From NCBI RefSeq assembly GCF_021869535.1, contig NW_026262712.1:113829640-113893639 (forward strand): a stretch of 64,000 nucleotides of DNA, in the 5' to 3' direction. Source of the DNA: Mytilus californianus (taxonomy: Eukaryota > Mollusca > Bivalvia > Mytilida > Mytilidae). Below are positions 46,701 to 57,859 of this stretch, piece after piece. The notes under the pieces are model-generated. The model saw only the letters and a list, made by a program, of their open reading frames with translations. It was not told the DNA's origin and made no database searches. A program made the translations under genes and the position numbers. How positions within the stretch are numbered: the first letter of the stretch is position 1; each line of letters opens with the position of its first letter.

Positions 46701-48090
46701 TATTTATTTATTTTTTTAGGGAGGGGGTACAAACTTTCGTTGATTGAGTGAAATTTATATTTTTCATAGATATTTGATGTCGTGGTTTTATTAAATTTTG
46801 TATTAAAGCCTATCAAAAATGCATACTTGGTTGAAAATTTAACTCGTTGTACACCTATACCCAAGAAATCAACGACAATTAGTATCCCTCGAATAATAAT
46901 AAAATCCACAGATGACATCCTGGACAATAAAACACCCAAAGATTGTATTGATGTTTAAGCTTTCCTGGAAAGACTTGACCATAAGCCATCCGATTTTTAA
47001 AAGCAATATGATTAAAGAATAAATAGTTGACGCAGAGGTAAGCCTCGCCTTCACGTAATTTTGATATTATAAAAAAATGCTGAATTGGATAGCAAAACTT
47101 TGTAAACAATTAAAAAAATGCAATGCAAAACAAAGAAGATCAAAGAACACTGGCCAAAGGTGTGGAGCCGACTAATCTTCATGGACTTGATATCTCCCAT
47201 GATAATTCAACTGCATGCCAAACTTTTTTTATCACACATTTTAACAAGTATACTATACAAAAGTTCAAACATCAATAAACCATGATTGAGGGGGAGGATA
47301 TACAATCTCAGTGGAAATGACTTTTCCTAATCTAATTATATTACAACTGTTATCAAATATCATTGACTTATCATTAGTGGTTCCCATTCAACTGACCTAA
47401 ACAACAATTGTTAACATTAAACAAATCAAACGTTTCAAAGTCAATAGAGCATGAATGAGGGAACATGGCTAAATAATCTAAATGGAAATGAAATGTGTCA
47501 CAGATCAGCACGGCATACCAAATATTATTGACTTAGCAATAGTGGTTAGCCTTATACTGTCCTCAAACTTTAACAAATTGATGACGCTTGAAAAGGCATA
47601 CTAAATCTCGCCTCCATTGAGACAAGGACGATTAGTATTTGTTATCAGATTTTGCTGTTTAATAAAGTATAATCGATTATTTGGTCTCGATTGTTGCATA
47701 GTTGCATATTTATGAGCTGATTGTTTTCTTGATTTGTTCGAATGAAATGTTTATGAATAAATAAGGTTCGTTTTAACTTGCTTGAAAAAATTAAATTAAG
47801 AGTGTTATCTTTGCTTCTTTATTGTTTCTGTAATCTAGTGAAACTGTGTTTCCATCTGTTACAATTGTATTCAATATCTTATGTTGTGAAATCAGCTTAA
47901 TTTGTGTAAACAAAAATTTGAAGATGGCCAGTTAAACATTTCTGTAGGAAAACAATATTCTACTTCTGTACATAAAAACGCTGCAATAACTATATCATCA
48001 ACAATTTTACATAACGAATTGTATGAAATATGCATTTTCATGTAATCAAAAGTAATTTGATTCAAACGGATATGCTGTATATTATTTTAG
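43791..48090. other. OAS-like locus interior filled with repeats
   Basis: Inside are R1 (44125-44180), R6 (44280-44890) and three R2 copies in alternating orientation (44893-45030, 45060-45370, 45375-45740). They are followed by R1 (45770-45885), an RT C-terminal trace on the - strand (45925-46085) and a doubled repeat at 47130-47600. The doubled repeat has CATGAATGAGGGAACATGGC and CATGATTGAGGGGGAGGATA in two related units. I found no exon with the Gly-Gly-Ser and Asp-x-Asp catalytic motifs expected between the flanking OAS exons. Confidence 0.55.
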
Positions 48091-48260
48091 ATGATTCGGA
48101 GAAAGAGATATATAAGATGATGAAGGGTTTAAGTGAAACAGATCAATCTTTCTATTCTGTTGCTTTGGTACCCCTACAAATGAAGTTTGTATCTCAACGA
48201 CCAACCAAGCTTAAATCCTTGATTCGATTAGTAAAATATTGGAGGAAAACATCGTTTAAT
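48091..48260 (+). pseudogene. OAS-like gene, middle exon
   Basis: The exon follows TATTATTTTAG and ends at TTTAAT|GTATGT. It enters in phase 1 and leaves in phase 0. The translation DDSEKEIYKMMKGLSETDQ, then VALVPLQMKFVSQRPTKLKS and LIRLVKYWRK match the strongly conserved OAS segment before the C-terminal helical lobe (QRPTKLKSLIRLVKHW in vertebrates). The incoming phase does not match the outgoing phase 0 of the 43.5-kb exon, so at least one exon is missing between them. The frame itself is intact. Confidence 0.75.
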
Positions 48261-48424
48261 GTATGTGCTTAAAATATATATAAAGATTATATTTACATAT
48301 ATAGTATGAAAAGTTATATCATCTACTGTACTATATTGGTACTATGGTATGTCAATATCATGATTAAAAAAATATATCTATCTAAAGTGAACTTTTTTTT
48401 GTATAAGTTCCTTAATATGAAAAT

Positions 48425-48600
48425 ATGTAGACGTGATTGCCAATGAGACAACTCTCTACCAGAGACCAAATGACACAGAAATTAACAACAATAGGTCACC
48501 GTCGGCCTTCAATAATGGAAAAAACCCATACCGCATAGTCAGCCATAAAATGCCCCAAACAGAATGTTGGGGGATTAAACTATTTTGAAGGCGCGCCAAC
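48425..48600 (-). repeat. R1 and R4-type repeat in OAS intron
   Basis: Inverted R1 (GTGATTGCCAATGAGACAAC) is followed by a short R4-like piece (GGATTAAACTATTTTGAAGG). It is non-coding and lies between the two C-terminal OAS exons. Confidence 0.65.
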
Positions 48601-48891
48601 CCTCCCTCTAACAGTATAACATAAGAAGAAACTATAAAATCAGTTTAAAAGTTGCATCAGATCAATACAGAGCACAAAACATCTAACAAAAACACAGAGT
48701 AGATGTGGAAGGGAATAATGTTTTTGATATATAAACGGACAATTAAGCAAATGTATGATACTATTGTGCTGAGCTGATGATACCATCGGGAACTAATAAT
48801 CCAACAGCAGCGATATCTACCCAGTACTATAACAATAAAAACAATACTATAATGAATGCAAATAATTACCACTCATACTATCATTTCTTAG

Positions 48892-49085
48892 GAAAGTACA
48901 GGAAACAAAAGACTTCCAACATCATACCCTTTGGAAGTCATTACTATAAGTCAATAGATAAAAGAATGTGGTCTTGAAAACTTCGACTTACGGAAAAGTT
49001 TCTATAACGTTCTGAGAGCACTTGTGAATTACCGTAATCTAGCTTATGTCTGTGAAAAAAACTACAAGTCTTCTGATGTGAAAAA
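48892..49085 (+). pseudogene. OAS-like gene, C-terminal exon with stop codon
   Basis: After acceptor TTTCTTAG the phase-0 frame reads ESTGNKRLPTSYPLEVITIS, Q, stop, then IKECGLENFDLRKSFYNVLR and ALVNYRNLAYVCEKNYKSSD up to donor AAAAA|GTAAGT (phase 2). SYPLEVITI and the later helices match the OAS C-terminal lobe. The TAG at 48955-48957 sits where the family has a conserved Trp (TGG), so it looks like a single-base nonsense change. This is the main direct evidence that the locus is broken. The open frame listed at 48777-48977 is in a different phase and is a shadow. Confidence 0.75.
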
Positions 49086-49269
49086 GTAAGTGAATTAAAG
49101 AAACATTTTATAAAAGGTATTCATGATCACATTCATTAATTTATATTTCATGTTATGTACAATTTTGAAATAACTAATACTACATTCTGTTTAAATTGTT
49201 CTAACATGTGGGTACATTTACTTTAAACTGAAGTTAGTCTCTCCTGTTAAATTTATTTACATTTTTCAG

Positions 49270-49306
49270 TGAAGGAAGAGATTTGTCAGTTCTAGAAACT
49301 GGATAA
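49270..49306 (+). pseudogene. OAS-like gene, possible terminal exon
   Basis: Following ACATTTTTCAG, a phase-2 entry gives NEGRDLSVLETG and a stop at 49304-49306. Phase agrees with the preceding exon. The segment is too short to confirm by homology, and the usual Pro-rich C-terminal part of OAS is absent. Confidence 0.4.
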
Positions 49307-49309
49307 GAA

Positions 49310-50390
49310 TATTTATCAATGAGATACCATGCATCGCTTATTTTCACATTTCCGACGATAAACTTCCATGAGGATAGCTCTATTGATCTGAATATATGAC
49401 CAGATTCTTCTTTATGCTTGTATCAATCATTCACCAATTTCATTTAGGATAATTATTCCATGGACACAAGGTCAATTTAAAATGACTTCATTCAAATACA
49501 TGAACTGGAAAACGTTTCCGTCTTCTCATAAATTTATAAGTTTACTAATTTTTTTATAAATTAGACATGGAATTTATTAACAAGTGTCTAGTATTTGAAA
49601 TTGTAGATCATTGAAGCAGAATTGGCACGTAATGGATCCTGCTAACTCATTTAACAACGCCTTTCTGATTTCGAAACGGCCCTGATGAAATATCAAGTGT
49701 ATGATAAATGAGATAATAGAGCAATTTATATTCACTTTTTATTATTATTTTTCATGTGTTGCAATTTTTTAATCAAACTTTTGTAATAACAGTTGTTAAA
49801 TGATTTTGTGTATTAAATGTTTTTTTTAGAATCTGTTGATACTCTCTTCCTTTCAATTTTGTTTACTTTTTCTGCGATTAACCAGGTTTTCTCTTCGTTT
49901 GATGTGTGAGCTTTTCATTTTGCCATTTAATAAGGGACTTTCCGTTTTGAATTTTCCTTGGAGTTCGGTATTTTTGTTATTTTATTTTTCACCGAATGCA
50001 ATTTAAAAAAAAAAGAGGAAAACAAATATTTTGTTGTTGTTTATTCGTTATGGATTCGTGAATAAATGTAGCAAAAATACTTATACCGACGACCAAGTAA
50101 GTTTAGCATATACGCATGAATTGATTCAACAATTTCCTTAACATTATCGAAAACAGAAGCCCGTTGCATATGACTATAAGTTTTAAGACTGGTATATTTA
50201 TACGACAACAAATTGACCAATTAACCTTTAACGATATGGCTACAGATAGTTGAAATACTTAAAATAATAAGCACAAACATAGGCTTTGTCAAACGATTTG
50301 ATAATGTTATATGATCAATAGTCAATAAGATATGTAAAATATGCTCGCTACGAATTGCTAAATGCAAAAATACTTCGAAATTTATATTGT
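49310..50390. other. no gene; repeat fragments
   Basis: A shortened copy of the 8.9-kb repeat lies at 49590-49700 and an inverted R2 tail at 49890-49990 (with GGGACTTTCC at 49934-49943). Nothing else was recognised. Confidence 0.5.
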
Positions 50391-50399
50391 TTGTTGTGT

Positions 50400-50690
50400 A
50401 AATTTGAAAGGCAATACATATGAGGAACCTTGTGGTGTTAATAGCGGCTTTTAGTTCAGTTCTTGTTGAAACGTGTTGATCTACTATCTTTTGTTCAGAA
50501 GAGTACAAATGTAGTAGGTATGATCTCAGTGTTTAGTATTTCAAAAAATACTCTTGTCAAACAACGACAAAACGGTTGTTTACTGCATTATTAGTTGGTA
50601 CAAACATAACATAATTTATTATACTTTCGAATTTAGATATTGTGTTAGTTGAATCATTTTGCACAAGTCAAAGTTGATTTGAACAGGCTT
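50400..50690 (-). repeat. 3' flank of the four-TM family, copy 1
   Basis: A TTGAAACGTGTTGATCTAC block and a TTGGTACAAAC block recur as the 3' flank of the intact genes near 54950-55220 and near 60780-60960. The frame at 50221-50508 (-) overlaps this flank but is not conserved in the other copies, so it is not called a gene. Confidence 0.55.
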
Positions 50691-50789
50691 ATGCATTGAT
50701 AAGGAAGTTGAAATATTCTCTTTGCAAATTTCATGGACGCCATCCCGAGTTGTTTGACCGTTAAGAAATATCTGTTTTGCCGTTGACTA

Positions 50790-51115
50790 CGGATATGTTC
50801 CAATTGTCGTAACCCTGTCCCCTCTCCTCGAATGTGACCTACCGAGTTGAACGTGTCACCGGGTTAGTACTTGCATGAGCAACACGACGGGTGTCAAATT
50901 TGGAGCAGGATCTGCTTGCCCTTTCGGAGCTCCTGAGATCGCCTCTAGTTTTATTGGGGTTCGTGTTGCACAGTCTTTAGTTATCTATGTTGTTATGTGT
51001 TCTGTTGTTTGTCTGTTTGTATTTTTCTTTTTTAGCCGTTTCGTTGTCAGTTTGTTTTCGACTTGTGAGTTTGAATGTCCCTTTGGTATCCTTTGCCTCA
51101 CTTTTATGTTTTAGA
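50790..51115 (-). repeat. R3 insertion at the end of the four-TM pseudogene
   Basis: An inverted R3 copy (GGATCTGCTTGCCCTTTCGG, GGGGTTCGTGTTGCACAGTC) lies between the pseudogene remnant and its 3' flank. It inserted near or inside the C-terminal end of that copy. The + frame at 50875-51114 is a shadow of the repeat. Confidence 0.7.
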
Positions 51116-51395
51116 AAAAGCTTTTGTACAGCCTTCTCTCTTTATCGTCCATTTTGACAAGACCAAAGAAAAGTAGGAACTGATGGCTTAATGGCATTCT
51201 TACCAGATAAATGAATTAGATAAATGTTTTGTGGAACTTTCGGCGGTTTTTTTTTGTTGTTGGTTTATGGGAGATGGTAGTTAATTTTGTTTTCAGAAAT
51301 GTCGCTTTTCACACAGCATCCGCCGCAAATTTTGAGAATATAAATTGAACTTAATCCATCGCCAAGTCAATCAACTCTTAAATAAAGTTATTTCG
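51115..51395 (-). pseudogene. four-TM family, pseudogene remnant
   Basis: The - strand gives PQNIYLIHLSGKNAIKPSVP, equivalent to the PQYIYVFHLSGKNAVRPAVP tail of the 55.3-kb gene. Nucleotide homology extends upstream through the Cys-rich end of TM4 (CTTTTCACACAGCATCCGCC on +). It stops near 51395, where an RT fragment begins. The N-terminal three quarters are gone and the tail runs into frame changes and stops. It is the third, dead member of the family. Confidence 0.7.
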
Positions 51396-51434
51396 AAGCC
51401 TGGCTCATTAATGTATTGCTCATACACCGATGAT

Positions 51435-51700
51435 TTTGTACAAGGTCTGAGTAGCAGCTTTAAGCCATTGAATATCGTATGAATTTAGAAATGTAAACTC
51501 CATACGCGGGTGAAGTTGGAATATAACTGCTCAAAGGACAAAAATTTATGGTTACTTAATTGATATCTCCTTGTTTGTTATAGACTCTGGTACTGATATG
51601 ACAGTTGTAGTTAAATTCGAGGTATATGTCTAAAAATGAGACGAAGGAAGAAATATTTTCCATTCAATCATTAAAAAATGATCACATAATTGAATTTGAA
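51435..51700 (-). pseudogene. truncated RT fragment
   Basis: The - strand contains a degenerate FLDIYLEFN-like block, SVPESITNKE-type residues in place of the usual STRIYDKRD, and a PAYGVYIS-like motif (from TCCATACGCGGGTGAAGTT on +). These are characteristic of the RT family at 63.3 kb. It lies against the broken end of the four-TM pseudogene, so its insertion may have truncated that gene. Confidence 0.55.
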
Positions 51701-51774
51701 TTAAAAAAGAATCAAAACAACAAATTATTTATATCCCCGAGGGTATCACCAGCTCGGTAGTCAGCACGGCTGTG

Positions 51775-52335
51775 TTGACATGAATTATCATTGATGTGGT
51801 CAAAGGGACATTCAAACTCATAAGTCGATAATAAACTGACAACGCTATGAATAAAAAAGAAGAAAACAAACATTCAAACAACAGTACACAAAACACAACA
51901 TAGAAATCTAAAGACTGAGCAACACGAACTCCACTAAAAACTGGGCATAATCTCATGTGCTCCGTCGTGTTGCCCGGATAAGTACAAACCCGTTATTCAA
52001 GTACCAGTATACGCTATATAGTTTCAATTTGTTGTTGTTTACCTCTCTCAGTTTTTCGATGACTCTGGTGTTTGTGGTTGGTGATGTCTGTTATACAATC
52101 TAATTTGTTTGGCTATTCCTGTTATCCTATATTCATAAAAATGTATTGACATCACTGTGCCGTTTATATACGAAAGGACGTGAAAATGAAAAGATAGTTA
52201 GGACATCACGATAGGTGAAACTTGATTAGAATTAAGGAACATTACAGTCTGTTGAACCATCGATGAAATCAGGGGTTGTCGGACAGGTAAGATCATCCTG
52301 CTCAAATCATGGCACAAGTTCTGTTACTCATGAAA
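51775..52335 (+). repeat. R3 copies
   Basis: R3 at 51775-52000 (CATTCAAACTCATAAGTCG, GAGCAACACGAACTCCAC) is followed at 52255-52335 by a further R3 end (AAGATCATCCTGCTCAAATC), which also occurs at about 15140-15220. It is non-coding. Confidence 0.55.
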
Positions 52336-52639
52336 TATGAAATATATAAATAAAAACCCATACCTTTTAGTCGGATATAAAAGGACCCGACATGAAAAAT
52401 ATGAAGCAATTCAATTCAGAAAACTAACGGCCTAATTTATAACAAAGCAATTTAAGGAAAACAAATATGACGGACGGCTAGTTCAAAGCTAAAACAACTA
52501 ATAAAAGAAATTGTGTATCTAAGACTAAAATATCAATCAGTAAGCATCCGGCTGTAAGCGTTCCTGATGAAGGTAAATGCAGAAAATCGCTTCGGACACA
52601 TTAATTCTATAACGTGTTGTTTTCGTATTTATATATTAA

Positions 52640-54600
52640 GTTTTTATTTCCGTTTACATGAACACTTACAAATAATAGTAAGATAAGGTACTAAATGTTA
52701 TAGAAACAGATATGCAGTTTTTTTCTAACATTTTAAACACAGTGAATTTTTTGTGAAAATTTATGGTAAGAAAATATCATTTAAGTAATAAACATAATAT
52801 TTTAAAGATAATTATCTTATTGGCTTAATAATCGTCAAGAAGTCGCTAAGACAAATATGTTTTATCCTGTTTTCATTTACACCTTAGACATGTTAGAGTT
52901 ATAGATCTATTTTAACCAAAAAAGGCATATGCATATCAAGGACTCTAAATTAAACTACAACATTCACGTTATACGTAGGAAGACATGGAAACACTCATAG
53001 GTGTTGGTTTATCTGTGTTCTCGTTCCTGCTGCAGTATTTATCACGTGTATTTTAATTTACGAAGACATCATCTTTAACATTGATTCATCTTGCTACAAG
53101 TATTGAGGTGAAACTTCTTGACTCTTTTTTTTTCTGAATGCTTTCTTTAGATTACCTTTATCAGAAATGCCAAAAGTTCAAATTTTAAGAAGCCAATGAT
53201 GCATCCATATGTACTAAAAGCAGTATAGCCAAAAGGTAGAGACAAAATAGTTAATATCGCCAAGGGATATATTCGCCTGAGGAAGTAAGAAGTTTAATCG
53301 AATTCTAAAACGACAGGCAATTTTGTTAGCATATGCAGCATATACAACCAAATTTTAAATGCAAAATGTCGCTGCACTCACGCTGTCTGATATAGCACAC
53401 ATTTGTCAGTACACAAGTCTATCTCAGCTAAACCAATTAACATCACGTTAGTTCTTTAAAACAAACTTAACGTTGTTCGTTAATATTGCAACATGTTCTA
53501 AGGCTTGGTTAAATCTCAATACAATGCCAATGTATGATTGGTTATACAGCCAAGTATGGACATCTATAAATACTGTCATTTGTTTTATCTGTTTTCTGAT
53601 GTTTCATTACGATTTTAATCCATTTGACCTAAGTGCTATTTTGGAAAATAAAAAAAAACACGGAAGGAAATAGGGATACCATCAAAACAATTTATGTTAT
53701 ATTCTACCAGGACAGTTTTAAAATGTTATGAGGAATAGTATCAAACCAATATACAGGCCATGCATATGTATAAGATTACAAACAATATTACTGCATAAGT
53801 ATGCAGGCAATGTGTAGTCATTACAAAATTTATACCTGTAATTTCTTGTGCAGCTAACTGGTTCTGTTTAATCTTAAGAAAAAAAACACAATCATCCATT
53901 TAATGATTTATTGATCTAAATACAACAGATATTGCAAATGAAATTTTGAAAACTAATCCCAATACTTGCATTACGTTAACATAAGTATGTTGTTTGTTTC
54001 TTTTTTGTTTTGTGTTTGTTTTTTTAGATTAGTTTCTATTTTATCAAAAGAACTGTGGTTTATTAAAGAATTTATATTACGAATTTTTCCTTTTCATTAT
54101 AGGAATAATAAATACTCAAATCTTGCGTCTAGTCATGTTGTTATTTTGTCATCATTTTACTGGAGTATAATGGTTAAATGTTAGTAAAAAGTGAACTTTA
54201 AACGGAAAACAAAATAACAAAAAAATAAACCAAACACAGAAAGAGAACAGCACATAACAAATCAAAAAACCTAACAAAATCAAAATAAACAAACCACAAA
54301 GACACAGACACAGACACAGGAAAACAAAAAAGGAAAACAACCAATACAAAGAAAGATAAAAAATTGTACGTAGAAGAAACTGCATATCAATATTTGCATT
54401 AATTATATGATGAACAGAAATCCTCATATTCAAATTTCCAAAAGCAGAATCTGTACAGTATTCGATATTGCACAAATAAATGTGGTAAACATATGTTTAG
54501 AGATAACACAAATACAAATCATCATTAAAACTTGAAACATAGTAAGATTAGATGGGTATGTCCTACCATGCATTATTCACGACAAAACAAAATAATCCGC
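52640..54600 (+). repeat. segmental duplication, copy 2
   Basis: This is collinear with 15480-18330 but shorter: it lacks the R5 and R1 insertions of copy 1. The right end includes a CATGCATTATTCACGACA block matching CATTATGCACGACA near 18330-18345. The signal-peptide exon that follows copy 1 at 18439 has no recognisable counterpart after copy 2. Frames at 53473-53673, 53966-54184 and 54152-54475 are not conserved between copies as protein and are not called. Confidence 0.75.
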
Positions 54601-54779
54601 GGTGGCATTTATTGACATCCGTAGTGTTAAGTAAAGAAATAACGAACATTTTGTTTCATTATTTGTTCAACGATCGTTGAGAACTAATTAATTCTTTAGA
54701 TATAAGATCTACATCTGTCTAACTCTACTGCAATATGAATACTGAAAGAACTCAGGAACTAGTTTGCAAAAGTATAAAT

Positions 54780-54945
54780 TATTCTAAATACTAAGGATTT
54801 TCTTATCCCAGGCAAAGATAACCTTAGCCGTATTTGGCACAACTTTTGGGAATTTTGGATCATCAATGCTCTTCAACTTTGTACTTGTTTGGCTTTCTTA
54901 CTAAATTGATCTGAGCGTCACTGATGAGTCTTATGTACGATTTTT
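54780..54945 (+). repeat. R7 copy, ribozyme truncated
   Basis: R7 begins as at 13275 (CATCAATGCTCTTCAACTT) and keeps GAGCGTCACTGATGAGTCTT. It breaks off before GAAA and stem III, so the hammerhead is incomplete. Confidence 0.65.
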
Positions 54946-55263
54946 GTTGAATGGAGAAATAATTCGAAAGTTATATAATTTGTGTGTGTAAATTTAGAAG
55001 GAAAACTTATTGATAACCTTGTAGTGAAACTAGCAGCTTTCAGTTCTAATGTTGGTGAAACGTGTTGGTCTACGAGTCATTAATCCAGAGAAGTCTTAGG
55101 CATAAACTTTTTATATTTTATTATATCACTTCAACATATTTTTTATATTACTTTCGTTAAACAGCTGGTACTACATGTAATACAATAAACTTTCGCATCG
55201 AGGTATCGTTTTAGTGGAACCATTTTAAATAAATTAAAAGATATCAAACTGTTAAATACGATT

Positions 55264-56061
55264 TTAAGATCGATTCATGTTTTTTAAGAAAGATTCAAAT
55301 TTCTTTTTTTCAATCCTTCTTTCTTCATCGTCAATTTTGACAGGACGAAAACAAGAAGGAACTGCTGGCCTAACGGCATTCTTACCAGATAAATGAAATA
55401 CATAGATGTATTGTGGTTGTTGTTTCCTTTGCTGCCTTTTGGTTCTAGACAATGGTAGTTCATTTTTGTTTACAGAAATTTCGCTTTTCACACAACATCC
55501 GCAGCAAAATTTAAGAATATAAAGAATGAATTGAACGAAATCCATTATCATATCAATCAATTCTAAAATAAAAAATAATCCAAAAAGAATTGTTAGCCAT
55601 GACGATGTATCCAGGATACCTCCTAAGTCAATCCCCATAAAAAATGTAAATAAAAATGAACATATATCCAATAATAGCTCAAGAAATTTGAAACCTGCAC
55701 ATCGGATTTGAAACTGTGATTTTGTTTTAGTTTCAGGAATCCAACATGTACATAATAACAAAATAAAAAACATTACTATAAATGATGATATCTCGCTTAT
55801 CCAAGAAATATATGCTTCCAGAGAAATACTTCCTTTCTCATAAGCATCTGCAATGTTTATCTTTTCAGATGCACCGAACACAGTTATCTGGATTATATTT
55901 GTAGCAAGTTTTAAGACAACATGAATAAAAAGACGAAATATCAAAAGTCTTCCTTTTTTATCATACTTCTTTTTTCCATTAACCTCTTCACAGCAACAAC
56001 CACAACAGGGCTTGAAACAGCAGCAACAATTAGACAGAATACAGAAAGTTAGGTCATACAT
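55264..56061 (-). CDS. four-TM Cys-rich membrane protein, paralog A (265 aa)
   Basis: This single-exon gene has ATG at 56061 and stop at 55264. Near the N-terminus (residues 11-24) is a dense Cys cluster (NCCCCFKPCCGCCC) likely to be palmitoylated on the cytosolic side. Hydrophobic segments follow at about 39-62, 86-107, 124-150 and 155-186. TM4 is followed by a second Cys patch (FCCGCC) and a basic tail with YIYVFHLSGKNAVRPAVP and a charged C-terminus (DDEERRIEKKKFESFLK). No family is recognised and no enzyme motif was seen. The closest relative is the gene at 61.2 kb, with a long shared core (INIxxAYEKG, SLEAYISWISEI, IRCAGFKFLELLLD, FFMGIDLGGILD). Conservation between diverged copies argues that it is a real protein. 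Confidence 0.85.
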   Translation of the reverse strand: MYDLTFCILSNCCCCFKPCCGCCCEEVNGKKKYDKKGRLLIFRLFIHVVLKLATNIIQITVFGASEKINIADAYEKGSISLEAYISWISEISSFIVMFFILLLCTCWIPETKTKSQFQIRCAGFKFLELLLDICSFLFTFFMGIDLGGILDTSSWLTILFGLFFILELIDMIMDFVQFILYILKFCCGCCVKSEISVNKNELPLSRTKRQQRKQQPQYIYVFHLSGKNAVRPAVPSCFRPVKIDDEERRIEKKKFESFLKNMNRS

Positions 56062-56149
56062 GTTACGACCAACTGATTAGAATCGATAATAATCCTATTT
56101 ATCATTCAGTCGATATTACATTTTGTTATGTTTTCGTTTAAACATGTTC

Positions 56150-56460
56150 AAAATGACAAATGGATGAGACACAAGTTTTACAACTTAGTAACAGTAACGT
56201 CTTCTCTAAATTATACAAATTGTGTTATGTTATATTTCTTCAAATGCTTCTCCGAGTTCAGCAAATTATACACTGTTCCCTATTTACATTCAACAATTAT
56301 GTAATGTTCTTTTTATATGCTATACTTCTCCAAATTCAAAAAAAGTATGCACAACTTTACTTCTCCAAATCCATCACAGTATGTGCAAAGTCAGCAAATA
56401 ATGAGCGGCTATACTTCTAAAAACTCTGGGAATTATGTACTGTTATACTTCTGTAAAACC
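56150..56460. repeat. degenerate 34-bp-type repeats upstream of paralog A
   Basis: Variants of TATACTTCTCCAAATTCAGC plus AAATTATGTACTGT recur about five times upstream of the start codon (near 56230, 56323, 56358, 56411 and 56444). One unit is also visible near 62200 upstream of paralog B. These lie in the likely promoter region. The + frame at 56160-56420 is the repeat read through, not a gene. Confidence 0.5.
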
Positions 56461-57115
56461 ACATTGACTTTTAAATTCTGATAATTGATTAGCCGTATAA
56501 GGACATTTGTTTAAATTTGAAACTAGATACTGATTAGTTTTATATATAAAGACATAGTTTGTTTTAAATATCTGAAGATAGTACAAATGTTTTGATTATC
56601 ATGCAGTTTTGTAAAATGAATGAATAAGGGCTACGATAGCATTGTTGCATTGTCATAAACGCTTTAGAAGTCTATGACACAAGTAATACTTCTAAGTTGC
56701 TAGTTCAAAAAAATCAATTTTAATACTAGATTGAAAATAACGGCCGAATAAAATAAAAATACATGCTATCTTAAATCCTTATGATTATAAATCTTTTAAA
56801 GTCCTCTTCTATATGTAAGTTTGCATTCGTGTGTTATGTTGTGAAATATTTTAATGCAAATTGTCAAGAAAAGATATGCCGGTAAAAAGAGTTAAAAAAG
56901 TACTAGTTTGTCCAATTGTTTTTTTCAATCTGCACCTATTCTATAGAATCGAAAAAAACTCTTTGTATTCTTTAATCACTGCATTTATAAAATTTCACAT
57001 AAACCATTGTTATGTATGGCACAAAGTATACAAGTACATATTTGATAGGTTTACAAATTGTTACTCCGGTCCTGAAATATTTGTATCCAGTTTGGTTTAC
57101 TAAGCAATCAAACGA
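56461..57115 (-). repeat. duplicated flank of the four-TM block, copy 1
   Basis: Long stretches (GCTACGATAGCATTGTTGCA, GAAACTAGATACTGATTAGT, CAGTTTTGTAAAATGAATGA) are nearly identical at 58975-59560, and a diverged version is at about 62250-62510. Its position upstream of each four-TM gene defines the tandem unit. The + frame at 56861-57103 is not conserved as protein. Confidence 0.75.
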
Positions 57116-57859
57116 TTGATCGGTCGAACATATCTCTTAGATTATCCGAGTTCTTCTAATTTCAAAATGACTAACTAATAAAAGATACAGAATCAACAAT
57201 AGTTGTGGTAGATTATAAAAAAGTGAAGGCTATCAAGGGACTAATAATAATTATATTCACAAAGAAAAAAGTTAAGCACCCCCTGATATACTGCATTATA
57301 GTTTTTTACCAAAAATGTTAATTTGAATAAAAATATTGATTTTAACAAGACCAATGTTCCCTTAAAAAGATGTGACCATACAGGTGTGACCGGTCATTAA
57401 GATATCGACGTATCATGCACGTGAAACATGCCTCCCATGCAAATTACAAAATGCAGTTTCTCCGCGCTTCAAATTTGAGTATTTTCACTAACCAGTCCAA
57501 CTGCGCAAATCTCAAGCTTCCACATTTTAAGGGCATACGATAGAGTTTTGATCCCACGGTGATTTTTAACGAAAAATTGTATTCAAGCTAATTTTTACCT
57601 AGGGAATTCAAATATGAAAATTAAAAAAAAATACCTTTATGTCCTTTTTTTATAGATAAATGAGGTACGAAATTTTATATATTTACTCAGAATTTCTGTG
57701 CATTTCTATTCTTTAAACAGAAATATTTAACTCTTAATTTCAAAAGATAAATTCTAGCAGATTTTTGGAAAATCTTTTTTCTATAAGACTTAGTTTACTA
57801 TAAATATGTGTAACAAAACTTTGGAAATAATCAATGCATCTTTTCCCGATATGTCATAC
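57116..57859. other. no gene recognised
   Basis: AT-rich sequence lies between the duplicated flank and the broken secreted-protein exon. No shared repeat or coding signal was noticed. Confidence 0.35.
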
